In this document: positions 11,914-22,491 of the stretch, one piece after another | Numbering within the stretch: the first letter of the stretch is position 1 | Layout of the letters: every line of letters starts with the position of its first letter | NCBI GenBank assembly: GCA_030789695.1 | Contig: CM061136.1 | Coordinates: 134,180,448 to 134,244,447 of the forward strand | Source of the DNA: Scilla litardierei | Taxonomy: Eukaryota > Streptophyta > Magnoliopsida > Asparagales > Asparagaceae | Direction of reading: 5' to 3' | Length of the DNA stretch: 64,000 bases | Notes under the pieces: model-generated | The model's database searches: none | Seen by the model: the letters and a program-made list of their open reading frames with translations, nothing else | What the model was told of the DNA's origin: nothing | Program-made: the position numbers and the translations under genes

Positions 11914-12329
11914 TAGTCGGTCAAAGAGCAACCACTGACCGACTAGTTTGGCAACTAGTCGGTCGGTCGACCAACGCAGACCGACTAAGTGTAAACAGTA
12001 ACTCCTGAACGAAAATAGGATTTAGAGTTAGTCAGTCCATGAACAAATACTGACCGACTAGTTTAGCATCTAGTCGGTCGATGAACGTTCTTAGACCGAC
12101 TAAGAGTAAACAGTAACTAGTGTCAAATTAATTGAAAGAGTTAGTCGGTCTGAGTACAAAACTTAACCGACTAGTTTAACAACTAGTCGGTCGAAATATG
12201 AACTTAGACCGACTAAGAATGAACAGTAACTCCTGAATTATTGATTCAAAGAACTAGTCGGTTCCAGTTGATTTCCTGACCGACTAAATTGGGATCTAGT
12301 CGGTCGGCCGATCTTCTTGAACCAACTAA
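11914..12329 (-). promoter_or_regulatory. TAGTCGGTC/GACCGACTA palindrome array in the TE-E 3' LTR
   Basis: About four loosely repeated modules, each with facing copies of TAGTCGGTC and GACCGACTA, separated by AGTAAACAGTAACT-type spacers. The same array is at 18028-18443 in the 5' LTR. On the sense strand it lies immediately upstream of CTATTTATA. The ACCGAC core equals the DRE/CRT core RCCGAC recognised by plant DREB/CBF factors; binding is inference. Confidence 0.75.
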
Positions 12330-12599
12330 CGTGCACGAAAAGTGTCGATTCGAAGCGCGAAGCTTCGGGAAGATTTCTATGGCTTCTAGGATCGATTTAT
12401 ACTCTAAGATATGATCGATATGAAGCTCGTCACGAGTGACTTACTCCGAAATCGATGACCGAAGGAAGGAGATAGAAAATCACGACGAAACGATCGAAAG
12501 TGAAAGCATTGGCGACGAAAACCACACATCCAAGGAGAAAATCCACCAAGCATATATTATAATATAAATAATCCAATTACACGAAAACCAGTCGTTACA

Positions 12600-15500
12600 T
12601 CCTACCCACCTTAGAATAAAGTCCATCCTCGGACTTTCTAACACATATATATAGTCGCTCTGGTAACTACCCTCAACCAATATCACATCATAAATTCAAC
12701 CAAGTACTTTCATTTCGAGTGCTTATATATATATGCACTAGAAATCAAATATTACTACCACTACACACATATTTTCACGCACATAGTACACTCATACTTA
12801 TTATAGTCAATCATTTTCATACACGTATTTCAATCACAAATATATATAGTCCTATAACTATATATTGGTATAGCCACCCACAATCGTGTGCGTAACACAA
12901 CCAAGCACAAACAATTCAAACACCATACATGCATCATCCATCACTATTCACCACCACATACAATTATATCAACGTACATAGAGTGTACCCACTCAAGCTT
13001 GAGGGAGACTCAAATCATAGCAGGACATTTATATGCGTAACACAGTAACCATACACATACCAATACCACTCCAAAGCATACACATCCATGTATCACATAT
13101 TTTCACACCATATCCATCCATTTATAATTACCATATCAACACATCAACTACATACAAGTTTAAGAGATGCAATAGTCGGGTATACCTCCCGATATACACG
13201 CATACGACATCTCACAAAACAAGTAGTACCAATCAAAATTATCATTCTGTTATCATACGTATATCACATCATACTCAAGCAGAAAATTACCTACGCACAA
13301 CATACAAATGCCAACACCCATACCACTTTATACACACCACAAAATCAACACTACGACGACGTAACCACTTAACTAATGGGCCCACCAAACCATAACAAGG
13401 TTGACACAGGCAACGACGAGCTCTATGGCTAGACAATAGGAAAGAATTGAAACCAAAAGCGTAACGAATAGAAGGATCGAAAAGCATGAAAACGGTCGTG
13501 TAATGATGTTATGATGCTCCATTAGGACCCATGGAAAATAGTGTAATTAACATATTCTAAAATACGAAAAGTTTGAAAACCGTCATACTTCAAAAGTTGG
13601 AGTCCCTTTTCGTATAAAAATATTTAGGGGTCGATAAACAAGTTGTTTGAAAACGAGTTTGAGACGAATATACGTAATAAGAGGAAAGTGGTTTATTGGC
13701 TTATATAAAATCATCCTGAGGAAAAAGGAAATCGTTTACTCGAACATTAAAACATAGGTCAGAAATGTTATGCGACAGCAACATAAAATTTTGGAAAAGT
13801 TTTGAGATTCGAAGATTGAAATCAGATCAAGTATAGTGTGGAGAGTTTAAGCGCATGCTAAAGGTTTTCCGAATCTTAAAACTGGAGAGAAATCCCAAAT
13901 AAACCATATCGAAAATACTTTTAGAGAAATCCGGATTTGCCAACAAAATTGATTTATACAAGATCTTAATGTACGAGCAGACGAACGTGGTACCGATATA
14001 CAAAATAATTGAAGTCATATCTCAGAAATTATCTTAAAAGTGCGTATGGTGAACGGAAAGATAATATCTTAGTAGTATGGAAAGAGAAAAGGATATTTAA
14101 ACTCATCAAGTTAGTGTTAAAACTTTTAAACCGTTTTATGAAGGGTCTAAGTCAGGAATGATTTCGAAATAGTAACAAAAATTATTATTATTATTATTAC
14201 TATTATTTTAATACAAAAATCTGAAATAAGGAAAATGTTGAGCATAAAATCGACTTGCTAAAAGCCGAAGTCCAAAGGGGCTTGAAAAGTTTATTAAAAA
14301 TAAGCACGAAGTGTTTTCGAATAAAATTTTAATGGCACAAGTAAGAAAAGAAATTATGATTCGAGTTAGGAAAATAGAAATACGGTTCATAATGAAATTT
14401 GTACATGAAAAGGAACAAGACATTTATATCGATACGAAGGTATATGCAGAAAATATTATAAACTTCTAATCTAAAAATCTCAACACAAGTTTCGATATTT
14501 TAAAACATAAATAATTTAAGTCGGCGAAGGAGCATGAAACCTTACATATATCAAAAGCGTTTCGAACAAATTTAAACTTAACAAGTACGACGAACCTATA
14601 ATTGATATATACAAAAATTAGTTGAAGTCCATTCAGTTTGGAAAAATACCCCTAAAGGTATGTAAGATAAGTGGTTAAAAAGGATTTTTGTAGTTAGGAA
14701 AAAGGACGGTATATCGAACCATCAGGATAGTAATAAAGTTTAAAAATCGAAATGCGAAAGGTACATCGTTAGAAGAATAGTACAATATAGTAATTTTTAA
14801 AATTACGACCAAGAGTCTTCAAAATTCAAGAACGACTTTTAACTCCATCGAAATTTAGGGAGACATATTTAAAGAAGTTTAGAACAAAATTTAAATTGAG
14901 TGAAACTTCAAATAAGGGAAGCATTCGAAAATAACTTTGGAAGAATCAAGATTTGCAACGGAAAACATTTGAAAGATCAAGGATAATTGTAATGAGGTGG
15001 TCATGTGAATTGAGGACAAGGGAAGTGGTTACGGAAACGTAATTTTCCAAAAATCTGTAGTCGGGAAAATGTTTGAACATAACTTTGATTTGTTGAAAGC
15101 TGAAATCATCTGTGACTTGAAAAGTATATTAAGGGAGCGCGACGAGTCGTTCGAATAGCATAAATAAAAAAGGAAAGTTCATAAATCGAATTTGGAAAAT
15201 AGAATTGCGGCTCAGAATTAAATCGATTTATGAAAAGGGACAAGATATTCGAATAGGTATGAAAGGTATAGGCTGTAAAACATTATAAAACAGTAATCAA
15301 AATCTCGTCAAAACTTTCGAATTTCAAAAATTAATTTAAGTCAACGAAAGAGTACAAGATATAAGTATACATATAACAATTGAAATTCCATTTAGCTTGG
15401 AAAAGATTTTAAAGCATATATACTATGCGATTAAAATGGATCTCATAGTTAGGAAATGGTATATCGAATTTTTCCAAAATAGTATTGGAGTCTTTAAACC

Positions 15501-16309
15501 GAAATACGAAAATATAAACAAGAAAATGGTTACGAGATAGCAATTATAATTACAACCATTAGACTCCGAAATCTACAAGGGATTTTGACTCAATCGAAAA
15601 GTGAGAAATTCAAGTATATACGTAGCGAGTTTAAAACAAAATTTAAACTTAGCGAAAAACTTTTAATAAGGGGAAATTGAAATAATAACTTTGGAAAAAT
15701 CAAGTTTTGCGAAAGAGGACATTTGAAAGTCAACGATTATCAAAATGTGGTGATCACGTGAATCGAGGCAAGGAATTGGTCGGATGATCAAAACATAAAT
15801 ACGCTTAGGTTTATGACTTAGGAAAATCCACGGAAATATCCTACGGTCAACCAGTTAAAGATTATGGAACTAAGCGCTAAGACTCCCTAAGGGCTAGACA
15901 GCGATGAAATGAGTTCAGCTTGGTCCGAAATCGATGAACCCAAGCAAACAGCCAAAGAATTCTAGAAGTCTATCCTAGTCAAAGCTAGACAGGAACCACT
16001 AAGGTAACTCTTAAGACAATCAAATCAATCACTAACATGGAGTCTAACTAACAATCAAGGATCCCTAACTAGCAAGCACAAACTTCTAACTAAGTCTCAC
16101 TATGGTCCTGACCTAATGGATTCCCTACCAAGCTGGGACAGATGCTCTAACACGCCTACCAGCCACATAAGACATAGGAACGCTAAAAACCTAGACTCCG
16201 GGCTTATAACTTGGATGTTCTAATTTATGTAATGGACATTCTATAATTATTATCGTTGTTCTGATAGTTCGCATTTGCAAATGGACCTGCATGGGCCACC
16301 ACTAAAACC
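12600..16309 (-). other. Noncoding internal domain of TE-E
   Basis: The 12600-12640 end (CCTACCCACCTTAGAATAAAG on the plus strand) is a remnant of the pol 3' end and polypurine tract; TE-H has nearly the same sequence at 25676. From 12660 to 13400 the plus strand is strongly A+C rich; from 13500 to 16200 it is A+G rich. No reading frame resembles gag, protease, RT or integrase. At the other end (about 16285-16309), the sense strand after the LTR reads GGTTTTAGTGGTGGCCCATG, the presumed but non-canonical primer-binding region. Confidence 0.75.
14240..15790. repeat. Diverged direct duplication (about 0.8 kb) inside TE-E
   Basis: Collinear similarity between about 14240-15040 and about 15060-15790. 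Examples are AAAAGTTTATTAA/AAAAGTATATTAA, TAATTTAAGTCGGCGAA/TAATTTAAGTCAACGAA, and the pair TAACTTTGGAAGAATCAAG (about 14930) / TAACTTTGGAAAAATCAAG (about 15686). Indels make the offset vary between about 750 and 840 bp. Copies are clearly older than the LTR divergence, so the duplication is a family property. Confidence 0.62.
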
Positions 16310-18713
16310 TGTCACGCACCGCTTCCCAAAAATGTGGAGGCGAGACGTGAGAAGGTCCGCACAAACTTGAAGCCGTGAAGCTCCAAGTCTGATAAGCGTA
16401 TAAAGACACTTATTATGGCAAGTCCTTACAAATGCGATACGAAACAAAGATAACAATAAGAAAATGAGACAATAAGCAATTTATTGAATCCCTGAATATC
16501 CATAAATAAATTACAATATCACAGAAAAGCCACCAGGCTCAAAAGGTAAAGCTAAGGCCCAACATGGCCAACAGAGTATAACATACATACAAGGGTGCCA
16601 CGCACCAAAGACTAACAGCAAACCTAAAAAGGAAGTGAGCACGAGCGGTCTTCAAGACAGGCCCCTGGTGTCCACTCACCACCACAGCAAATATAAGCAA
16701 CACTATAACCCCTGTAACAAAGCTCTGGCTCTGGGTCTAACATGTGACACCCAAAAGAGAGAGGGGCACATGTCAGCAAGTCTGGAAAGACTTGAGCAAG
16801 GAAACTAAAAGAAAGGCAACTAGCAACCTAGCAGTTATAGTATTAAGCAATGACATGGCAGTTAAGTATGATGCAACAGTTTAAAGGAGACGAGCATGCA
16901 CAATGTAGCAAAAGCTACCAAACCACTAATCATTTATCCTTTATCACTTATCACTATTAATCACTTAAACACTAGAGATTTCGCCTGCAGGCTGGAGTGG
17001 CGGATCAGGCCATCTCGTGCTCTGGTGACGCATATCTCTTACTCACTTAAACACTAGAGATTTCACCTGCAGGCTGGAGTGGCGGATCAGGCCATCTCGT
17101 GCTCTGGTGACGCATATCTCTTACCCCACCCCTACGTGTATCGAGCATTTGCTCGCTTCTGGATCACGGGCCAGGAAGTGTATTTGGCATAGGGTTGTGC
17201 CCACGAAAAGTGGGTGCCTAGCCGGTATCCGAGCGTTGGGGTTTCCAACTACAGGGCTCGCTTCTGGAACACGAGCCAGGATTATAATATTGTAGCGTGT
17301 GCTACACAATCACAATGATTAATCACTATGCAATGACATGAACAAATGATTGCGTACCGTTAATTGAATTTAAACGTGACAGGCAAAATGCAATGATATG
17401 AACATATTCGCGTACCGTTAATCTGAATTAAACATGGCAGTTAAGTATGCGTGAACAACAAGTTAAATGGGTTGGATTCTAGCTTCGTTGTCAAGCTAGA
17501 TCAATTGAGGTGACGGATCTAGTTTCGTTGTCAAACTAGATCGAGTAGGCGTCTAGGCGGCTATCATTTCACCGTCTAGTCTCTTTTACGCTAAAGCAGA
17601 GTAATGGCCTAAAACATGGCCTAAATCCTAAGTGGCAAGTTTCACTTGCCTAGCACCGGGGATGACGACCACTTCGTCACACGTATGCTAATCTACGGGG
17701 AAATCGCAAGAGGAGACGGAAGAAACACTCCGGGGAACCTTAGGATCAGATCTGGAAGCAAATGGAGAAGTTTGGGGAAACTAGGGTTTTGGGGGATTTG
17801 GGGATTTTGATGGGTTTTGGTGAGATTTTGGGGAAGATGAGAGGTAGATGGATGGATTGGATGATGGATTTAGGGCTTGGAATGAAGGATTGGAGCTTGG
17901 AGGAAGATGGGGCTCAATGGGGGAGAAACTAGGGCTTATGGTCGTGTTGGAGAAGATGAAAACGTTTAGGTTGGGTATAAATAGGCTAGGCTGGCGGCTG
18001 CCCAGAAATTAGGGTTTTAACACTGGTTAGTCGGTCAAAGAGCAACCACTGACCGACTAGTTTGGCAACTAGTCGGTCGGTCGACCAACGCAGACCGACT
18101 AAGTGTAAACAGTAACTCCTGAACGAAAATAGGATTTAGAGTTAGTCGGTCCATGAACAAATACTGACCGACTAGTTTAGCATCTAGTCGGTCGATGAAC
18201 GTTCTTAGACCGACTAAGAGTAAACAGTAACTAGTGTCAAATTAATTGAAAGAGTTAGTCGGTCTGAGTACAAAACTTAACCGACTAGTTTAACAACTAG
18301 TCGGTCGAAAGATGAACTTAGACCGACTAAGAATGAACAGTAACTCCTGAATTATTGATTCAAAGAACTAGTCGGTTCTAGTTGATTTCCTGACCGACTA
18401 AATTGGGATCTAGTCGGTCGGCCGATCTTCTTGAACCAACTAACGTGCACGAAAAGTGCCGATTAGAAGCGCGAAGCTTCGGGAAGATTTCTATGGCTTC
18501 TAGGATCGATTTATACTCTAAGATATGATCGATATGAAGCTCGTCACGAGTGACTTACTCCGAAATCGACGACCGAAGGAAGGAGATAGAAAATCACGAC
18601 GAAACGATCGAAAGTGAAAGCATTGGCGACGAAAACCACACATCCAAGGAGAAAGTCCACCAAGCATATATTATAATATAAATAATCCAATTACACGAAA
18701 ACCAGTCGTTACA
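16310..18713 (-). repeat. 5' LTR of TE-E
   Basis: Same length as the other LTR, with corresponding positions exactly 6114 bp apart. Plus-strand ends are TGTCACGCACC and CGTTACA. It contains the 82-bp duplication (16962-17043, 17044 to about 17125) and the palindrome array at 18028-18443. Confidence 0.93.
18028..18443 (-). promoter_or_regulatory. TAGTCGGTC/GACCGACTA palindrome array in the TE-E 5' LTR
   Basis: The counterpart of 11914-12329 with a few substitutions (for example TCAGTCC in the other copy is TCGGTCC here). On the sense strand it precedes CTATTTATA (complement of about 17985-17994). Confidence 0.75.
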
Positions 18714-19223
18714 TTACCTTTATGCCATGTTCTGTAGTCATGTAATTCTTCGTGAATAATGTGCCATACAGTCGTGGATTCCCTGCTGGACACGCTTTGA
18801 CGTGCCCTCCTCTCTTTCCCACAGGTAGCAGGTGGTTGCCTTAGAGGTTTGGCTTGTAGTTGGAGTCTTGGGTAGTTAGGAGCGATTGCGGTGTACTCAT
18901 AGACCTTGGACCTTATGTAGCTTGTTGGGCTATGGTTGTACATGAGTTGTATGAGTGAGACATTGTAGATGGATGTTGAAATAGGACAATGTTGGTTATA
19001 TGTACATTGTACTTGTGTTTTTCTAAGTTGTACTTGAGTTCTGTGTTGTCTCTTTATCTGTGGAGCAGTATGTGTACTATCCCAGCACGTGTGCAGTGGC
19101 ATGCAGTTCCTTGTTGTATCTCTCTCTCTTCCCCCTTCTCTCTCTTTCACTCAGTATCTCTAGGAATATCTGGGATGGATTCTTACTTCCAGGGTATCCT
19201 ATGGATCGGGTCTTTATAGTATT

Positions 19224-19345
19224 CTTTGGTAACAATATTCCTGGTAACCATGCTCATTATGTTTGGTTTCAAAATCCCTCTTGGTGCCAAGAGTAGAATA
19301 TTTGTTAAGCCTGAAAACAAGATCCCAAATAACGCTGGCTCCCAC
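19224..19345 (-). pseudogene. TE-B: copia reverse-transcriptase fragment, upstream half
   Basis: The minus strand from about 19345 reads VIWDLVFRLNKYSTLGTKR and DFETKHNEHG, matching the conserved copia RVT_2 start (E-V-W-x-L-V-P-x-P, then I-G-T-K-W-V-F-x-x-K). A frameshift follows, then VTRNIVTKEYSQ runs across the TE-C insertion point into 6548. The WVF positions are mutated to RDF. Weak similarity may extend to about 19440. Confidence 0.78.
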
Positions 19346-20045
19346 TGACTTCTAAGCTCTTAAGCTTGAGTCATGGCATACTGCTATAGCAAGCATTATC
19401 CGAATGGACTAGCACTTGGTTATTGGTGGTAAAATCTCGTCAAACCATTTGACGATATCCTTTTAACTTCAATCTTGCCTAGTAGGTCTCAACCTTTTCC
19501 CCTTCGAATTTCGTAGCGTCAAGCTATTTTGTAGAGTCCCCACTCTGATGGCTCCTTGGAAAACAGTAGGACCACCATCAGTCATGATGATATGAAATGT
19601 TTCATGTGGAAATTAGTGTTTAGCCTTTGATGACATACTTGTTTGTTTCAAATAGAATCAAATGATTGGCTAATTATGGATCTGATTTTGACATTAAAAA
19701 ATCTCTATTAGAGTCTTGAATCAATCCATGTTTAATGATATACACATTATTTTTTATTTTTTTTGGGATAAACTAGATTAAATATTTATTTATTCTTGTT
19801 AATTAACACCATTTATAATATTATTTTAGAATAACACTCCTTGGTTTATGAATTCATTACTTTTTTGCGTAAATTTCAGCTTCATTTCGTAATTATATAA
19901 GATTCATGTGAGTTTTTATATTGTTAAATCTAAAAATTTTTGAGATAGATGAAGCTAAAGTGATCGTAAGTAAGGCTTAAATTGACAAAAATTAGCAAAA
20001 TAGAAAGTCAAGGAATGATATTCTATAAAATGATAATCCATAGAG
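19346..20045. other. Unassigned AT-rich sequence between TE-B and TE-F
   Basis: About 700 bp. The first 100 bp may be decayed copia sequence upstream of RT. From 19600 to 20045 the sequence is AT-rich with poly-T runs and no coding signal. I recognise no element ends. Confidence 0.5.
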
Positions 20046-20532
20046 TGTTGATGTAGAATCGAAGGTGATACAGCACATGTACGGCCCATCAGACATGCCT
20101 AAAACCCCACAACCGAAGCCTAACTGCACCAGAGGCTGACTGTTTCCTCATTAAGGTGACAGCCCAACTGACCGTTGAGCTTCTTCATAAAGGCATTCAA
20201 TGGCCGACCGTTAGCTCGTCATCAATGCCGATATCTTGGGCCGAATGCAATTAGGCGGCGTAAGGGTTTGGACGTTACATCATAACGTCCCTTAAGAGCC
20301 ACGCCTATATATAATCTCTCGGACAAAGTGAGAATGGGGAAACTCTTTGGAGGAGAAGCTAAGACAATCTCCAGAGAACCACAAAAGCCTAGCACTATTC
20401 GCTCCACCTAAACTCTACTTTTCCTCCATAGCTCAGCGCAATAACTATCGTCGAGTCTCCCAACAAATTGGCCATAGTTACCCTGAGCCTCATTGAGTCA
20501 TCGACTGACTTAATCATCGGAGGGGATTAGGT
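20046..20532 (+). repeat. TE-F 5' LTR, first part
   Basis: Tat-style LTR with TATATATAA at 20306-20314 and the diagnostic CTGACTTAATCATCGGAGGG near 20507-20526, interrupted at 20532 by TE-G. The continuation (GGATCCCAGATTCGACCCCC) is at about 49190. The left terminus is a guess (TGTTGATG near 20046), since no target duplication can be checked. Confidence 0.6.
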
Positions 20533-20965
20533 TATTGGGATATTGAGACCCATCCCAGTGGATTTTGATTATGTGCACAAAGTGATATATGGACTAATGA
20601 TTTCATTTTCAGTGTATGTAGATTATTTTGTATATTTGGAGCCATTATGATGCAAATCGGAGAACTTAAAGCCACGATCAAGAACACTACAAATTGAAGC
20701 ATATGCTGATCTTGGATCGTGAATCAAATGAAGACTTGAGAGTAAGAGAAGTTAGCTCAAGATAAAGAATGAGGAATGAAGAGCTAAAGTCATGTATGTG
20801 TGAGTAATTGCATAGAAATGTAAAGCCATAATATATCTTACACACATACATGGAAAACTCATTGAAAAAAGTTTTTAAATTATATTACTTAACAAATTTC
20901 TATAATATAATTTCTGTAAATTAGTTTTGAAGTATTTTGAAGTATATATATTAAGGTATCCCAAA

Positions 20966-21090
20966 ATAGCCCACTATTTTTGGACTGATATCTGACTATT
21001 TCAGTCAAAGATTTTCTCAAAACTCTCTGTCAAAATAATAGCCAACTATTTGATAAAATAGCTATCTGGAGGTGATAATCGACTATCCGG
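20966..21090 (+). promoter_or_regulatory. Decayed ATAGCCGACTAT array in the TE-G 5' LTR
   Basis: Copies TAGCCCACTAT, TATCTGACTAT, TAGCCAACTAT and AATCGACTAT correspond one to one to better-preserved copies in the 3' LTR (47984-48130). The central CpG is lost in most, as expected from methylated-C decay. TATA box about 125 bp downstream. Confidence 0.6.
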
Positions 21091-21215
21091 GTCAACTAAA
21101 GATAGATTTAGAAATCTGCCTTGATTTTTGCTAGCCATTAACTAGACGTTGTAGTTGACTTTTGGAGCTGATTTCAAGCTGTTTTGAGCAGATTTTATGC
21201 TTCTATTTGCTTGCC

Positions 21216-21224
21216 TATAAATAG
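21216..21224 (+). promoter_or_regulatory. TATA box of the TE-G 5' LTR
   Basis: TATAAATAG, conserved at 48252-48260 in the 3' LTR and at the same distance from the palindrome array. Confidence 0.6.
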
Positions 21225-22223
21225 ATGATATTTCGGTAGTTTAAACTACAACAATTTCAATATCAAAGAAATATCTCTATTGCTCTAAAGTGCTCAAAGC
21301 TTGATTTTTCCTCCGGTCTTCATTCAAAAGGCTACTGTTTTAATTCGTGTGCTAAATTTTTTAAAGATCATACTCAGTATTTTTATTTAGCCTTTTCTTT
21401 TGAATACTTGTTCATTTTGATCTCCAAGCTTAAACACTTTCTTTTTTAGATTCAAAATACAAGTCTTTTTATTTTAATCTTTGTACACGTTTTTAAAGTT
21501 CATATTTTTCAAAGATTAAAATACTTGACTGTTGATCTCTAAAGCCCAAGAGCAAATTATAGAGAATCAATTTTCAAGATAATGTTTTGATCAAATCGTG
21601 TTTTATTCCATACCATTTATTTGCTCCAAATCTTAGATTTTCTTAAGCCACGTTTCACAAATCTTAGATTTTCTTAAGCCACGTTTCACACATATAGTAT
21701 TGGCTTATGGGAAATCTTGTACCGTTTTTTATATATTTTATGAAGTCTTTGGAGAAGACGTGTGTTTGTAATTCCCGAGTTTTAAGGAAAATTGTGTTGG
21801 AAATCCTAATTGGTGGAAACTAGGTGTATGTGTGGAAATCCTAGTTGGTTGTAACTAGGTGTGGGAAATTCCTAGCGAGGGCACCTAGGCGCTTGTATTG
21901 TATGTAGCAATATAGTGGACTAAATCCCGAAGTGAGTAGGGGACTGGATGTAGGCCAAGGTTGGGCCGAACCAGGATAAAATTCTCCGTGTTTGTGCTGT
22001 AATCTCTCTCTAACTTATTATTTATCGCATGAATTTTTATTTCCGCTGCATCTTTTATTCAAGCTTAATATTTTGTTGATTAAGTACAAATTCGAGGCAA
22101 CTCGATTTGAGACTTAGGCAACTCGTAGAAGGATTTTAAATTGCACTAACAAGTTTATTATTTGTGACAACTCTATTTCAGTCCCCCTTCTAGTGTTGTC
22201 TGCCATCCATAGGATCCCACACA

Positions 22224-22235
22224 TGATATCAGAGC
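22224..22235 (+). other. Primer-binding site of TE-G
   Basis: TGATATCAGAGC directly after the 5' LTR. The plant copia consensus TGGTATCAGAGC pairs with initiator Met tRNA; this copy has one G-to-A change. Confidence 0.85.
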
Positions 22236-22250
22236 TTGGATTTAAAGGCA

Positions 22251-22491
22251 ATGGCATCAACATCTCAACACTCGGAAGGTCTCAATACTCAGTGTCCACC
22301 AATGTTCGACTGAACAAACTACAAAAATTGGAAGATCCAGATGATGATTCATCTAGAATTTATAGACATTGGCGTATGGACCATCACCAAAAACAAGTAC
22401 ACACAGCTTGAAGCAAAAATGGAGAACGTCGATGAAAAGAAGAGAGGTAATCTAAATACAAAAGCAATGACCTCTTTATTTTGTGCATTAA
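22251..22491 (+). pseudogene. TE-G gag, 5' part (interrupted)
   Basis: Starts at ATG 22251 in a good position after the PBS. It shows the copia gag N-terminal signature PPMFDxTNYKNWKIQM, with an in-frame TGA near 22311 where the family usually has Gly, and then the UBN2/Retrotran_gag_2 start (MTSLFCAL). It is cut at codon Leu by TE-H. The frame resumes exactly at 43569 (TCTEFNRVSQCTTAHQIW), so the insertion point is fixed by the reading frame as well as by the duplication ATTAA/ACTAA. Confidence 0.88.

Larger units (their letters stand above)
10196..12599 (-). repeat. 3' LTR of TE-E
   Basis: Plus-strand ends are TGTCACGCCCC (10196) and CGTTACA (12599). It contains an 82-bp tandem duplication (10848-10929 and 10930 to about 11011) and a palindrome array (11914-12329). 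The plus strand shows TATAAATAG at 11872-11880; on the sense (minus) strand this reads CTATTTATA and lies about 34 bp downstream of the array. Confidence 0.93.
10196..18713 (-). mobile_element. TE-E: complete noncoding (LARD-like) gypsy-type LTR retrotransposon, young
   Basis: Two LTRs of identical length (2404 bp) are flanked by perfect target duplications TTACC (10191-10195 and 18714-18718). Orientation is minus: on that strand the LTR starts TGTAACGACTGG, directly preceded by the purine-rich tract CTAAGGTGGGTAGGA (complement of about 12600-12614), and ends GCGTGACA. By eye I count about 27 substitutions between the LTRs (about 1.1%), mostly transitions. The internal 3.71 kb has no gag or pol. 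It must be mobilised by proteins of another element. It shares with TE-H the tract next to the 3' LTR and a PBS-side motif, which suggests a common Tekay/Del-like ancestor. Confidence 0.92.
6549..19218 (+). mobile_element. TE-C: solo LTR of a Tekay/Del-like gypsy element, about 3.49 kb without nested inserts
   Basis: It starts TGTAATGCCCCGG (6549) and ends GGATCGGGTCTTTATA (19218), flanked by perfect 5-bp duplications GTATT at 6544-6548 and 19219-19223. Only one LTR is present and there is no internal domain, so recombination between two LTRs removed the rest. Removing TE-D and TE-E with their duplications leaves about 3488 bp. The right end (about 19060-19218) is clearly related to the reverse complement of the TE-H LTR start (the CTATCCCAGCACGTG and GGTATCCTATGGATCGGG blocks), which places both in one broad family. 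It has a G11 run at 6578-6588 and purine-rich stretches around 8168-8210. Confidence 0.87.
20533..22223 (+). repeat. 5' LTR of TE-G
   Basis: It aligns end to end with 47552-49183. The start is TATTGGGATATTG (first TG mutated to TA). It carries a 31-bp tandem duplication (TCTTAGATTTTCTTAAGCC at 21631 and 21662) that is single in the 3' LTR. The palindrome array is at 20966-21090 and the TATA box TATAAATAG at 21216-21224. Confidence 0.88.

Noticed and set aside
13033..13395. Two long overlapping plus-strand ORFs in TE-E (94 and 120 codons)
   Set aside because: Both arise from A+C-rich low-complexity sequence with few T-initial stop codons; translations are compositional (His, Thr, Tyr, Ile).
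18671..19150. 159-codon minus-strand ORF across the TE-E/TE-C boundary
   Set aside because: It spans an insertion junction and LTR sequence; no homology to any family I know.
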